From positions 604,500,709-604,564,708 of the forward strand of contig NC_081413.1 of NCBI RefSeq assembly GCF_030272615.1: a stretch of DNA of 64,000 nucleotides, in the 5' to 3' direction. The translations under genes and the position numbers were made by a program. Positions 22,826-33,116 of this stretch are shown here, piece by piece. The notes beneath the pieces are model-generated. The model was not told where the DNA came from. It saw nothing but the letters and a program-made list of their open reading frames with translations, and ran no database searches. Every line of letters begins with the position of its first letter. The first letter of the stretch is position 1. The stretch is from Cryptomeria japonica (lineage: Eukaryota > Streptophyta > Pinopsida > Cupressales > Cupressaceae).

Positions 22826-24358
22826 ATGGGAGGTAACCTAAACTGGAATGAGCCCTATGGTTGTCAGAACTAGAAAATTGAGTGGAAAGTGTGGAGGAGG
22901 CTCCATAGACATGGATTCACCGAATACATGGAAAAGTTGCATGGTAGCAAAAAATCGGTGTCTCAAGGCTTTGCTAAGGGTTGGAACAACAACAAAGTCA
23001 CTATTTTTAGGGAGACCTGGAAGATTGATGAGGATTTGGTTGCAGAGGTCACAGGATTATAGAAGGAGGGCACAAAGTTCTATAGAGACCAAAAGTTTGC
23101 CGATGAAGCAATTAAAAATTTCCTAAAAACTAAGGATGAGAAGGCTCAGCTTGCCAAGAAAGACAATGTTTCTTACTACCTCCCTCATTAGGTAAAGTCT
23201 TTTTAGCAGAAGATGCTAAGGGTTTTGATGGAATTCCCGACTGTTGATGGTAGTTTTGCTAAAGTTTACAATTATCATTTTGCTATACTCAATCATTTCC
23301 GCCATGGGGTTAAGATTTCTCTGCCCCTTTATTTAGCATCCTCCCTGAAGGAGAGCTTGGCTGACCATGCCAAAAAGCCCAAATCTTACCCCATAGCCCA
23401 TCAAGGGCTTATTTCGCTCATTTAGTCTAAGTCTGAAGATGATTTGTCTAATGTTCCTACCCATAAAAAAGGGAGGGCTGACATTGATAAAGTGGACATA
23501 GATGTGGATGATGGTATGGAGGAGGAACAGGGAAAGGAGGCTGAGATTGAAGTGGAAAGTGAGCAAAAAGAGGATGTTGGAGAAGAGGAGGAAAGGGAAA
23601 AGAGATGCTTATACTGAAAACCCTGATTCTAACCCTATGGTATCAGATAGCAGGAATGTTACCCAAAATCCCATGGAGGAAGCTAACCCTAAATATGTGA
23701 GCTCTGAGCAGGGAAGGGATATGGCAAACACCATTTTGAATGCCACCCAAAATTGCACACTGGAGTCTTTCAATTTTTAGAAGTGGGTTATTGAAAATAT
23801 TACCAACATACAGAGTAAACAAAGAGACCTAGAGTATAAGATTCACAATTTGATCAAGGATACTAATTCAGGGAAAAAGAGTGTGGAGGTGGAAACCAAA
23901 GAAGCAAAGGATGAAATTGAAATGCAGGACTGGTTAGAAAAATAACTTATAAAAGGGGATTTGAAACATCTAAAAGATGTGATTAGAATTGTCAAAGATA
24001 AGACTGAAGCTGATAACGAGATCATCATAAATCGGGTTGCTAAAAATGAGAAGGCATTGAAGAATTTCATGAATCACATTTTTGATGTCTTGAGGATCTC
24101 ATCTCAAAATATAAATGCCTTGGTGGATTACTTAGAGAGGAAAAATTAGAATAAGGATATGGTTATCATTGATGATATGCCGACCTCTAGCTCTACTCCA
24201 CAAATCTCCAGGTGAAGGACTAGGCAGACGACCAATGATTTGGAGACAAAGACGAAAGACATTTAGCTGAAGCAGGAGATCAAAGATTTGAGAGAAGTCA
24301 CTAAGGCCATGATGTTGTTGGTTAAGAATACAAAGGAGTCCATAAAAGTTTTTATTTG
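22826..24358 (+). pseudogene. LINE-1 ORF3: extra 3' ORF of uncertain function (broken)
   Basis: A frame of about 510 codons lies downstream of ORF2, from ATG 22826 to TGA near 24358, with one frameshift near 23600 and several stops, mostly TAG. The N-terminal 200 residues form a compact domain (IEWKVWRRLHRHGFTEYM, KGWNNNKVTIFRETW, EDLVAEVTGL, FYRDQKFADEAIKNF, NYHFAILNHFRHG, YPIAHQGLISLI). To me it resembles domains carried by other plant transposons, but I cannot name a family. An acidic Glu/Asp-rich stretch (23480-23600) and coiled-coil-like helices (23820-24330) follow. Standard plant L1 LINEs stop after ORF2, so this could be an acquired ORF. Confidence 0.6.
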
Positions 24359-24551
24359 ATATGTAATGTTGGTTTTTGGATGCCAGTTTCTCACAGGCTC
24401 TGTGATGTCCCTTTTTCCTAGTTGCTAGTTTTTCTGCTAGTTTTTTTGCAGCTTTTTTGTCTAGGTTTTGTCTTCTCTAGTTTCTTTCATGCTATCCTTT
24501 GTAATGTAAGTAGGTTTTGGGTCCCTTAAAACCTGATTTTCCTTAATAAAA
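24359..24551 (+). other. LINE-1 3' untranslated region and tail
   Basis: T-rich sequence with repeated CTAG words (CTAGTTGCTAG, TGCTAGTTTT, GTCTAGG, CTCTAG), ending CCTTAATAAAA. No ORF. It probably holds the RNA end recognised by the LINE reverse transcriptase (inferred from position). Confidence 0.7.
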
Positions 24552-24565
24552 AACAAAGAATAGCA
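24552..24565. repeat. Target-site duplication of the LINE (right copy)
   Basis: AACAAAGAATAGCA, identical to 9707-9720, after which the Cop3 LTR continues. Confidence 0.9.
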
Positions 24566-24994
24566 CTGGACCTAAAATAGGTCACCCTAAGCCAAATGCA
24601 ACACCACCGATTAACTAGAACATGAATATGATAACCATCAACATCTTGAGAGCCTACTAGAAGCCACACCAACACCACTTATCGAATTCATCAAAAGATC
24701 TTGAACAAGTCTCTATCGGTAAAAGCCTTACCGATAACCAAAAGGCTTATTAGAACATATGATAGCTTCTGAATCACCAAATATTTAACCAATTTAATGT
24801 GAAATGTACATGAATGACTGAACTAAACCAATTCTACCAAATTGAACATACCAGAGAATACCAGAGATAGTCTCCAGATCAACATCACAATCCAACCACT
24901 TTACTAGAACCTGGTAGACAACCAAACAAGCTAGTTTTGACATCAATGATAAACATCAATGCAACAAATAATCAATTCCTTTAAATTTCCAACA
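24566..24994 (-). repeat. Cop3 5' LTR, second part
   Basis: Matches 5550-5975 of the partner LTR (for example the stretches after CCTAAAATAGGTCACC and around GATAGTCTCCAGATCAAC). It ends TTTCCAACA at 24994, followed by GATGT (24995-24999), the right copy of the Cop3 duplication. Confidence 0.9.
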
Positions 24995-27398
24995 GATGTG
25001 GGTTACCTTTCTATGGGAGAAATTAGAAGCATTGGAGAAATTTGAGATATTCAAAGATAAGGTGGATTTTGAGACACGATTGAAGTTGGAGTGCCTAAGA
25101 TCTAGCAAAGGAGAAGAATTTACATCTAGTGAGTTTGATTCATTATGTGAGGAGAATGGAATTAGAAGACAATTATCTGCTCCTAGAATCCCTCAGCAGA
25201 ATGGAGTTGTTGAAAGAAAGAATAGAACAATTTGGGATGCTTCTAGGACTATGTTGGTTGAAGGAAACATTGCACAAACCTTTTGGAGAGAAGCAATTAG
25301 TAGTGCTATTTACACATTCAACCAAGTGCATATAAGAGGTGATTCTGGTAAGACTCCTTATGAGTTATGGTTTGGTCATGTTCCTACAGTTAGATATTTT
25401 AGAATTTTTGAAAGTAAATGCTATATTGATAGAGATGAGGATATAGGAAATTTTGATGCAAGATGTGATGAAGGAATCTTTTTGGGTTATTCTACTAAGA
25501 GCAAGGCCTACTGATGTTACAACAAGAGAATGAATAAGATAGTGGAAAGTACAAATGTGAAGGTGGATGAATGTCATGGAAACAAGATGAGAGCATGTGG
25601 ATATGAATCTGGTGATCAAGATGTTATTTCAAAGCCTGTGCAGATTGGGATCTTAAAGTAGAATTCTTTGGTAGAGATAATTAATCCGGATATTGTTGTT
25701 GTCGGTGAAGAAATTCAAGAGCTAGACAATTAGAACAATAAGAAGATTATGAGGTATGTAAGATTAAATCATTCAGAAAATCAAATTATTGGTCATAAAA
25801 ATAAAGGAGTGATGACTAGGAGAAGGATTGATGTAGAAGAGATATGTTTGATTTCAAAGATTGAACCTAAAGATATTGCAATAGCATGTAATGATGAGAA
25901 TTAGATTAAAGCTATGGAAGAAGAGTTGAATAAAATTGAGAAGAATAACACATGGGAGCTTGTTTCGAGACATAAAGATAGGAATGTGATTGAAACTAAA
26001 TGGGTGTTTCAGAATAAACTGAATGAAGTCGGTGAATTGGTTAGAAATAAAGAAAGACTAGCATGTAAGGGATGTTCATAGATGGAAGGAATTTATTATG
26101 AGGATATTTTTTCTTTGGTAACTAGAATTGAAGTTGTTATATTATTACTTGCATATATTGCTTAAAGGAATTTCAAGGTATATCAGATGGATGTTAAGTC
26201 ATCCTTTTTGAATGGTGATTTGGAATAGGAAGTCTACATTGAGCAACCAGATGGATTTTCATTACCGAATGAAGGAGACATGGTATTCAAATTGAAGAAA
26301 GCATTCTACGGACCTAATAAAGCCCCTAGAGCTTGGTATGCTAGATTGGACGGTTATTTGATGAAGTTGGGATTCTATAAAGGTGCCACTGATAGTAATT
26401 TGTACTTTAAAGTTGATAATGACAACATTTTTATTGTTAAAGTTTTTGTTGATGACATTATTTTTGGAGGAGATGATGACTTGAGTATGAAGTTTACTGA
26501 TGATATGCAAAAGGAATTTGAGATGTCTATGATAGGTGAAATGAAATTCTTCTTAAGGTTGCAACCTACACAAATTGACAAAGGCATTTTCATTTCTCAA
26601 TCTAAGTATGCAAAGGAATTGTTGAAAATTTTTGGGTTAGCTAACTCTAAACCAGTTGGAACTCCTACGGTGTCTGGATACAAGTTGTCTAAGAATGATG
26701 AATCTCATAAAGTTAATCAAACATTGTATAGATCTATGATTGGTGGATTATTGTACTTGACTTAGAATAGGCCAGATATTATGCATGTTGTTTGTCTTTG
26801 TGCTAGATTTCAAGCTAATCCTAAGGAAAGTCATATTACTGATGTGAAGAGGATCTTCAAATACTTGAAGGGGAAAGTTGACTATGGCTTATGCTATCCG
26901 AAGAATGATGATCTCATGGTATGTGCTTATACTAATGCTGACTAGGTAGGTGTTGTTGGTGATCAGAAAAGTACTACTGGTGGAGATATCTTCTTGGAAA
27001 AGAAGTTGGTTTCATGGTCCAGTAAGAAACAAGATGCTATATCTCTATCTACTACTGAAGTTGAATACATTAGTACTACTAGCAACTATACTTAGGTAGT
27101 TTGGATGAAGCAAATGTTGAAGGGTATCAGATTTGAGTATGATGAGCCTATTGTTATATATTGTGATAATTCAAGTGCTATGAATATTTCCAAGAATCCA
27201 GTACTGCATTCTAAAACAAAGCATATATCAATTAAGTATCATTTTTTTAGGGACAAAATCACTGATGAAGAAGTCAAATTGGAGTATGTATCTACAAAGG
27301 ATCATATTGTAGATATTTTCACTAAGCCTTTGCCTGCAGATACATTAGTCTATTTGAGAGACAATTTAGGGGTATTTGCCCCTCTTGATGAGAGTTAG
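24995..27398 (+). pseudogene. Cop2 integrase-RT-RNase H (broken)
   Basis: Integrase continues WVTFLWEKLEALEKF. The second catalytic Asp is lost (CLRSSKGEEF instead of RSDxGGEF) while the Glu motif PQQNGVVERKNR is kept. Then GIFLGYSTKSKAY*, a linker, RT (ETKWVFQNKLNEVG, QMDVKSSFLNG, YGPNKAPRAWYARL, FVDDIIFGGDDD near 26444-26476) and RNase H (TTEVEYISTTSNYT, YCDNSSAMNISKNP, DIFTKPLPAD), ending TAG at 27396. Ten in-frame stops were counted here: eight TAG, one TGA, one TAA. Some conserved positions are visibly Trp or Gln to TAG (for example NAD*VG for DADW). Confidence 0.9.
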
Positions 27399-27529
27399 AT
27401 GCATTGAGATGCATCAATTAGATGGGTTGCAGAGTCTTATCTTCTTATCTAGATTGATGAGTTGGCACTGCTACTCAGTCGGATTAGCCAATGACTTAGA
27501 TGTTCAGAATTCTGAGTTTATCCTAAGTA
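27399..27529 (+). other. Cop2 3' untranslated remnant
   Basis: No ORF. It contains AGATTGATGAGTTGGCAC, shared with the 3' UTR of Cop3, but the following polypurine-bearing stretch of Cop3 is missing. Confidence 0.6.
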
Positions 27530-28600
27530 TGTTGGTATTATGGATGTGTTGCATTGGTTTTGTCATTGATGTCAACACTTATCTTTCTTGAGATCTTTGA
27601 TTATGTTCACTGACATGTTTACTGACTTATGCACAGTCACTGGTACTTGGTTCACCAGCAGGTTATATTGTTCACTGGCACTAAGGATGATCTGTTATCA
27701 TCTAGAGATCACTTGGTTATGTCAAAGACATGGTTTGGACACTTGTTTTGGAGATTTGGTTATTGATCTAATCAATTTGGCATATTTGTTGTTACCAAAA
27801 AATTGGTCTAGGTTATGGACTGGCAAGCGTTATCTATTCCAGATCAGCACAACACGTTATGGAGATGATTTATTGATTGTTTACTATGTAAATGCATTGA
27901 GCTAACATGATGCATCACATATTGATTCATTTGTAATTGATTTAATTGTAATATTCTTAGTAAGCCGACCTACACATTTGGTCTTAGGTTTTGGTATATA
28001 TGTAAGATCTCATTTGTGAGATTATGTGGTAGAAGAAGATAGGAGATGAGATAAGGTTGTGATATTTGGTATATGTGAATATAAGTAGAGCTACTCATGT
28101 AGACATCATTTGAAGATTCAAGGAAGGTTTGAAGAAGACAATCAAAGCTTAACCGGTACTAAATCCAACATTGAAGATGCTACTTTGAGCAGTACATTAT
28201 CATTGCATTTAATCATCCAATTGTAATCAGTGTGACTCTGATTTTGTGATTGAGCAGTGAGCTCTAGGCAGTTCGCCTTTCAGCATTTGCAGACCCTGTT
28301 TGTACACACATACTATCTATAGTAGTATCATCTGATTGTGGGTAAGGTTTCCCACCATTGTTTTTCCCCTTACAAGGTTTCCACGTACAAATATTTGTGT
28401 TATATGTTGTGGATGTTATTTCTCTCTTTTTTTCATGTATTAAGTTTCACCGGTATTGTTATTAACTATTAAACTATCAACCGGCATTAAGTTTGGTTTA
28501 CTAGTATTATGCATCAAGTTTGATTAAGTTATATTTGGGTTGAAATTAATAGACAACCGATTCACCCCCCCCCCCTCTCAGTTGCCTTTGGGTCCTAACA
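27530..28600 (+). repeat. Cop2 3' LTR (about 1071 bp)
   Basis: Begins TGTTGGTATTATGG and ends GGGTCCTAACA. Its start aligns with the Cop3 LTR start (TGTTGCATTG...TGTCATTGATGTCAACA, 27549-27577), which supports the boundary. The terminal box GATTCACCC...CTCTCAGTTG lies at 28559-28584. Confidence 0.8.
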
Positions 28601-30193
28601 AAGGACGAGATATTTTCCTTCTTAGAGGGCATAAAGCATGATTTTCATTCTTTCTTTGGAATTTTTGTCAAAGGAGGAGAGAAGCATTCAAAAAATTGCC
28701 TTATCTTTGAAACTTTGTGATGCTCTACAAAAATGATTGTTAGGACATTGTCAAAACAAACACACAAGCAACAAACCAAGTGTTAGTGTTAGAAATCACA
28801 AATCAAATACTATCCTAAAAAAGCATGTCAAGAGAGACACAAAACATAAGATAGAAAGCCTAATTAATCTAAGAAATGAATTAAGACATCTCCAAATGCC
28901 CTCCACCATGTTTGTAGCTACTCCTCCCTTGTTCCTCTCCTCTCCAAGTTCCCAAATGAGTGTAGCTCTCAGTAGCTTTTTGCACTAGTCTGGATGTCTT
29001 ATGAAGGTTCAAGATTGTAGAATGAAAGCTTATGAGAATGCAAATGTAAACAAGCTAAAACAAGATATTATCTAATTATCTAATGTTAATTCTAGCCCAA
29101 AAAGACAAATGTAGATGATTATGTTAAATGCTCTCTAAATTTCACTATAAATTAGATGCATACAAGAATTCAGGATCTGGATTATGAAGAAATGAGCTCT
29201 ATTTATAGGTAAAATGGAGCAATGGATGGTTGAGATTGAGTAATCTCATCAAGGGTCATGATTGAGGGGTTTATGATCCAAGTGAGGGTTTTCAATCCAA
29301 TCCCAGGATGACAAATGTCAATAAGAGATGGGTTGAGAGGAGAGGGAATAAACATTAAATGCTTGAAATGACTTGAGGGTTAACTTGGGAGGTAAGGTTA
29401 ATGTTTAGTTGAAAGAATAAAGCCATTATCCAATAAATAATGTCTTTATCCAATGGATAAACTCTTGTGCAAGAGTTAGTGAGGATAACCATGGTCAAAG
29501 CAATAAATGCTTGAAGAGACTTATGGGTTAAATGAAGGTTGAATTAGAGGTAAAGTCTCTAACCATGTGGGTGAGTTGAGTTAACCATAAATGGTTATGT
29601 AAGAGCCATTAATGGTCAAGTAAGAGACATTAGTGGTTTGGAAGACTTTAGAAGTTAGCTTGTTGAACACATAAAGAATTAAATGCTTTTCAAAGACTTT
29701 GAAGGGTTTGAGAAGTGACTTCAAGTTTCTTAGGAATGTGACGATAATTAGGGGATGGATTAGGCTAATTAGGAATGATTAGAAAGTGGTTAGAAGAGTC
29801 TAGAAGGGGATTTAGGATTGCAAGTGGGTTTGGTGGGTGAGGGAATATAGGATTTTAATTCAAATAAAATTAATTTATTTCAATTGTGGTTGCAACTTGA
29901 ATTTGTAGGAGAATGCAAGTGGGGGGGATAGTTTAGGGATTTAAAAAAATATTTATTTATTTATTTAAAAGAAGAAAGTGGTTAAATTAAATAAATATGA
30001 TTTAATCATTTAATTGATTTAGAATTTGGTTTAATGAATTAATTTAAATAAATCGAATAATTTATTTAATTAATAGAAGGGGTTGAGGATGAATTAATTA
30101 AATGTTAATTTAATTAACTAATTACTGATGGTTTATTACTCAAATAAATAGTAAATATTCATTTAATTAAATGGACAGATTTATGTGACTACA
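28601..30193 (-). repeat. Gyp1 3' LTR (minus strand; left boundary uncertain)
   Basis: The right edge is set in sense by PPT then TGTAGTCACATAAATC (LTR start at 30193), followed by the AT-rich AATTAAATAAATA-type stretch also seen at the start of the Gyp2 and Gyp3 LTRs. A TATA-like CTATAAATAGAG lies in sense at 29197-29208. The left boundary is somewhere near 28601-28740, where Cop2 ends; I could not find a clean CA end. There is no coding content. Confidence 0.65.
29197..29208 (-). promoter_or_regulatory. Probable TATA box in the Gyp1 LTR
   Basis: Sense CTATAAATAGAG, a strong plant TATA match, placed in the middle of the LTR as expected for the U3/R border. Inferred from sequence and position only. 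Confidence 0.55.
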
Positions 30194-30194
30194 T

Positions 30195-31333
30195 TGTTGG
30201 TATTTTGATGATGATTAGTTGTGATTGTCATTGATGGACACACACTTATTTGATGTATGATTTATTCTTAACTAGTAGTTGTTCCAACCGGTATTGTATG
30301 CCATTAAATGTATAGTCCTTGTTTGTTGAAGGCTATCAGTGTTTTGCAAAAGATGCTGACCGCTCACAGCATGACCGAAGACCCCAAGCGGTATAAAGCT
30401 CTCAAGAAAAATGAAGACCCCAAGTGTGTTAGTTAATCTTTTGATTGGAACACTACACTCTAGTTTTCCAGTCTTCATTTGTCAACCGATAATCAATATA
30501 TTGTATTAAACCAGTATAATTGTAATGTGTGATGAGTTATCATTCATCGACACTGTGGTGGTGTTTCTGTGTCGTGTTACCAAATGCATCTAGATGTATT
30601 GTACCTAGGAAATTGTAGTCTAATCTTATTGGACCGACATGAAATCAGGTTCCTATATGAGGACATCATGTCTAGGTTTTAAAAAAGTTGTGTATGAATG
30701 TTGGAAAGAAGATTAGGTCTGTGCGAGAAAAGGTCTCTCACAATAGAGATAGAGAGTGCAAAATATAAAAGACTGAAGTAATGCTGTAATGCATTAACAG
30801 AGAGCTGTCAAGGATCTAATCAAGCATTCTGTGCTACTGTCTAGATCATTCACTTGTTGATTACTAATATCTTTGACAAGTCTGAAACCCTTAACCGAGT
30901 AGGCCTAGCCAAGCGTATTGTAAATCCTCTATCAAGGTCGTTCATAGTTGTGGATCTGAAATCCTCTAATAGGGTAGTCTTTAGTAGGACTTATCTCCTA
31001 ACAAAGATCTGGATTCCTAATAGGATCTATTCTGGTGAAGAACATTGCAAGGTCTTAACCGGTCTAACCTTAACCGATCTGGTTACTATTCTATAGATAG
31101 TTGACTTCTGAGTTTTACTCACCATGGTTTTTTCCATTTGGGTTTCCATGTCAAAACATCTTGTGTTATGGTGATTGTGCTTCTATGGGTGAATGCTTTA
31201 TTTGCTATTTGTCTTGTTTATATTTTAATCGGCTTATTTTTTAATCTGCTACACCTATCTGCAGTTAAATTGCTTGAAATATTGTTTAAGTTTTTGGGTA
31301 TACTAATTCACCCCCCCCTCTTAGTATTCATCA
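30195..31333 (+). repeat. Cop5 5' LTR (1139 bp)
   Basis: TGTTGGTATTTTGATG...TATTCATCA. It carries TGTCATTGATGGACAC near the start (30226-30241) and AATTCACCCCCCCCTCTTAG near the end (31307-31325). Confidence 0.92.
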
Positions 31334-31335
31334 AT

Positions 31336-31347
31336 TGGTATCAAAGC
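31336..31347 (+). other. Cop5 primer binding site
   Basis: TGGTATCAAAGC, one mismatch to the initiator tRNA-Met complement, directly after the 5' LTR. Confidence 0.85.
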
Positions 31348-31383
31348 CTACCTTTCTATAAGTCTAACCGCTTGGAAGGAGAT

Positions 31384-32655
31384 ATGGGCAAATACAACAT
31401 GAGGGAACTCACTCACCATCTTACTGAGTCTGAGAGAGCCTATGACGAACTCAAAATCAAATATAAAGCCTCTTTAACCAAGAGAAGAGAACTTGCTAGG
31501 CAATTGATGGAATTTACTGAAAACAACCCTTCTGATGAAGTAGACATGGAAGCCCTAGTCGAAGAAGTGGAAAAACTGAATGAATCCAAAACTAACCTAA
31601 GAATGGAGTTGGAAGGACTGGCTATCAGGATGATTCAGGAGCTAGAAAATAGAAGAAAATTTGAAGATTTGGTAAGGGACAAGGAGCATGAGATCTCTAA
31701 GTTGAAACAAGAAATTGATACCATTACCGCCTATCTACAGGAGGGTAAAAAAGAGAGAGAAGAAATACAAGCTGAACTGAATATAGCTATTTCTCGGAAT
31801 GAAACCTTGATGAAGACCAATGTTGCTCTTTCCAAGGAACTTGCTAAGACAAAGGAGATACTTGCTAAATTCAACCGGAGTGCTACTAAGTTGAATTAAA
31901 AGTTGGAATCGGTGAAGTCATCAAAGGATACCACTGGACTTGGTTTCTCTAGATACAAGGAAGGTGAGACCTCTAGAACCAAGAGTGATGCACTAAAGAA
32001 GCAATCAACACCTAAGAACAACAATAGGAGTAAAGGTAAGCAAAAGTTTAAACCTATTTGCTTTAATTGTCGTAAAGAAGGACATACTGCCAATGTATGT
32101 AGGAGCAAGGCTTACAACAACTTTCCTTACTTTCAAAACAATGTGGCTAGATCTAGTAGATTTAATGGTCACTGTTATGCATGCAACAAGTTTGGGCATA
32201 GAGATTTTGAGTGCAGGTCAGTTATGAACAACTCTGGAAGTTATCCACTAAGATCTAAAGGAGTTGTCCCAGAACTTTCTATGAACCAGAACCCAAACTA
32301 GTACAGAACCTATGACCATCGATCAAATGGTTATGGAGTAGCAACCTATTTGATCTATCATGGTAGCAGTCACACTGCTACAATATGTAGAAGGAAGAAT
32401 GGAAATGTGAACACCAGACCATGGAGATCACCTGGAATGATATGCTATCATTGCAACAAACTGGGACATACTGCCAGAGCATGCAAATTGAGAAAGAATC
32501 CATTGGGAGACATACCGATCAACCCAGAAGGGAAGATTGATCATGAAACTGTTTAGGCGGACATGGATAAAACTTGGAAAAAGAAATCTAAAGAGAAGCC
32601 ACAAGATGTACCAGTTTCTGCACCCAGTGTGGAAATCCCTAAACTGGCAAATTGA
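31384..32655 (+). pseudogene. Cop5 ORF1: gag-like coiled-coil protein with four zinc knuckles
   Basis: One frame of 424 codons from ATG 31384 (MGKYNMRELTHHL) to TGA 32653, with three internal stops (TAA 31897, TAG 32299, TAG 32554). The first 170 residues are strongly coiled-coil (ERAYDELKIKYKASLTKRRE, MIQELENRRKFEDLVRDKEH). A TTGLGF motif follows, then knuckles CFNCRKEGHTANVC, CYACNKFGHRDFEC, a degenerate one (YLIYHGSSHTATIC) and CYHCNKLGHTARAC. Coiled coil plus GLGF plus several knuckles is shared with the Cop3 gag. Likely role: self-assembly and RNA binding in virus-like particles (inferred). Confidence 0.82.
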
Positions 32656-33116
32656 GCTTCGAAAAGCTTAGGGGGAACATATCGTTAAAATGTTTTGAAC
32701 CCCCAAAGTATATAGGTTAAGTATCTTTATTGGTATTTTTTACCTATCAAGCGACAAAATAAATGAAGCGGAAAAAGGTAAAATTAGGGTTTGAGCCCTA
32801 ATGATGATGCATTTATTATAGTAGGTGGGAGCATGTTTAAAAGTGACCTTTGTCATCATTTTTACTTACTTATTTTTAGAGAAGAATTTTTCTAAGCTTG
32901 AGAAATGCAACTAGAGTGATTCATCTTGCATTTGAAAGAATCCAAAAAGGAATCTTGCACAAGATTTTGCAACCACTTCAAGCTATCAGTGTGGAAGTCA
33001 AAGTGGTAAACAAGCTTCCAAAGAAGTGTGTCTGTGCTCGACATTGGAAAACCCTAAGTTCGAAGTGTGAAGGTATTTCTTGTTGAAACATTCTTATCAT
33101 TTGGAATCTTCCTGAT
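32656..33116 (+). other. Cop5 inter-ORF spacer
   Basis: 460 bp without a convincing ORF. It contains TTAGGGGGAACATATC near 32669 and a short frame at 32898-33086 that I do not consider a gene. Confidence 0.5.

Larger units (their letters stand above)
21983..24551 (+). mobile_element. LINE-1, second part (RNase H, ORF3, 3' end)
   Basis: Continuation after the Cop4 insertion: end of ORF2 with RNase H, a third ORF, a T-rich 3' UTR with several CTAG words (24418-24482), and the end TTAATAAAA before the 14-bp duplication. The terminal A-run is very short. Confidence 0.88.
25000..28600 (+). mobile_element. Cop2 right arm (integrase to 3' LTR)
   Basis: Continues the Cop2 element interrupted at 4773: rest of integrase, RT, RNase H, a short 3' UTR and the 3' LTR. 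No clear polypurine tract precedes the LTR; comparison with Cop3 suggests the tract region was deleted. Confidence 0.88.
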
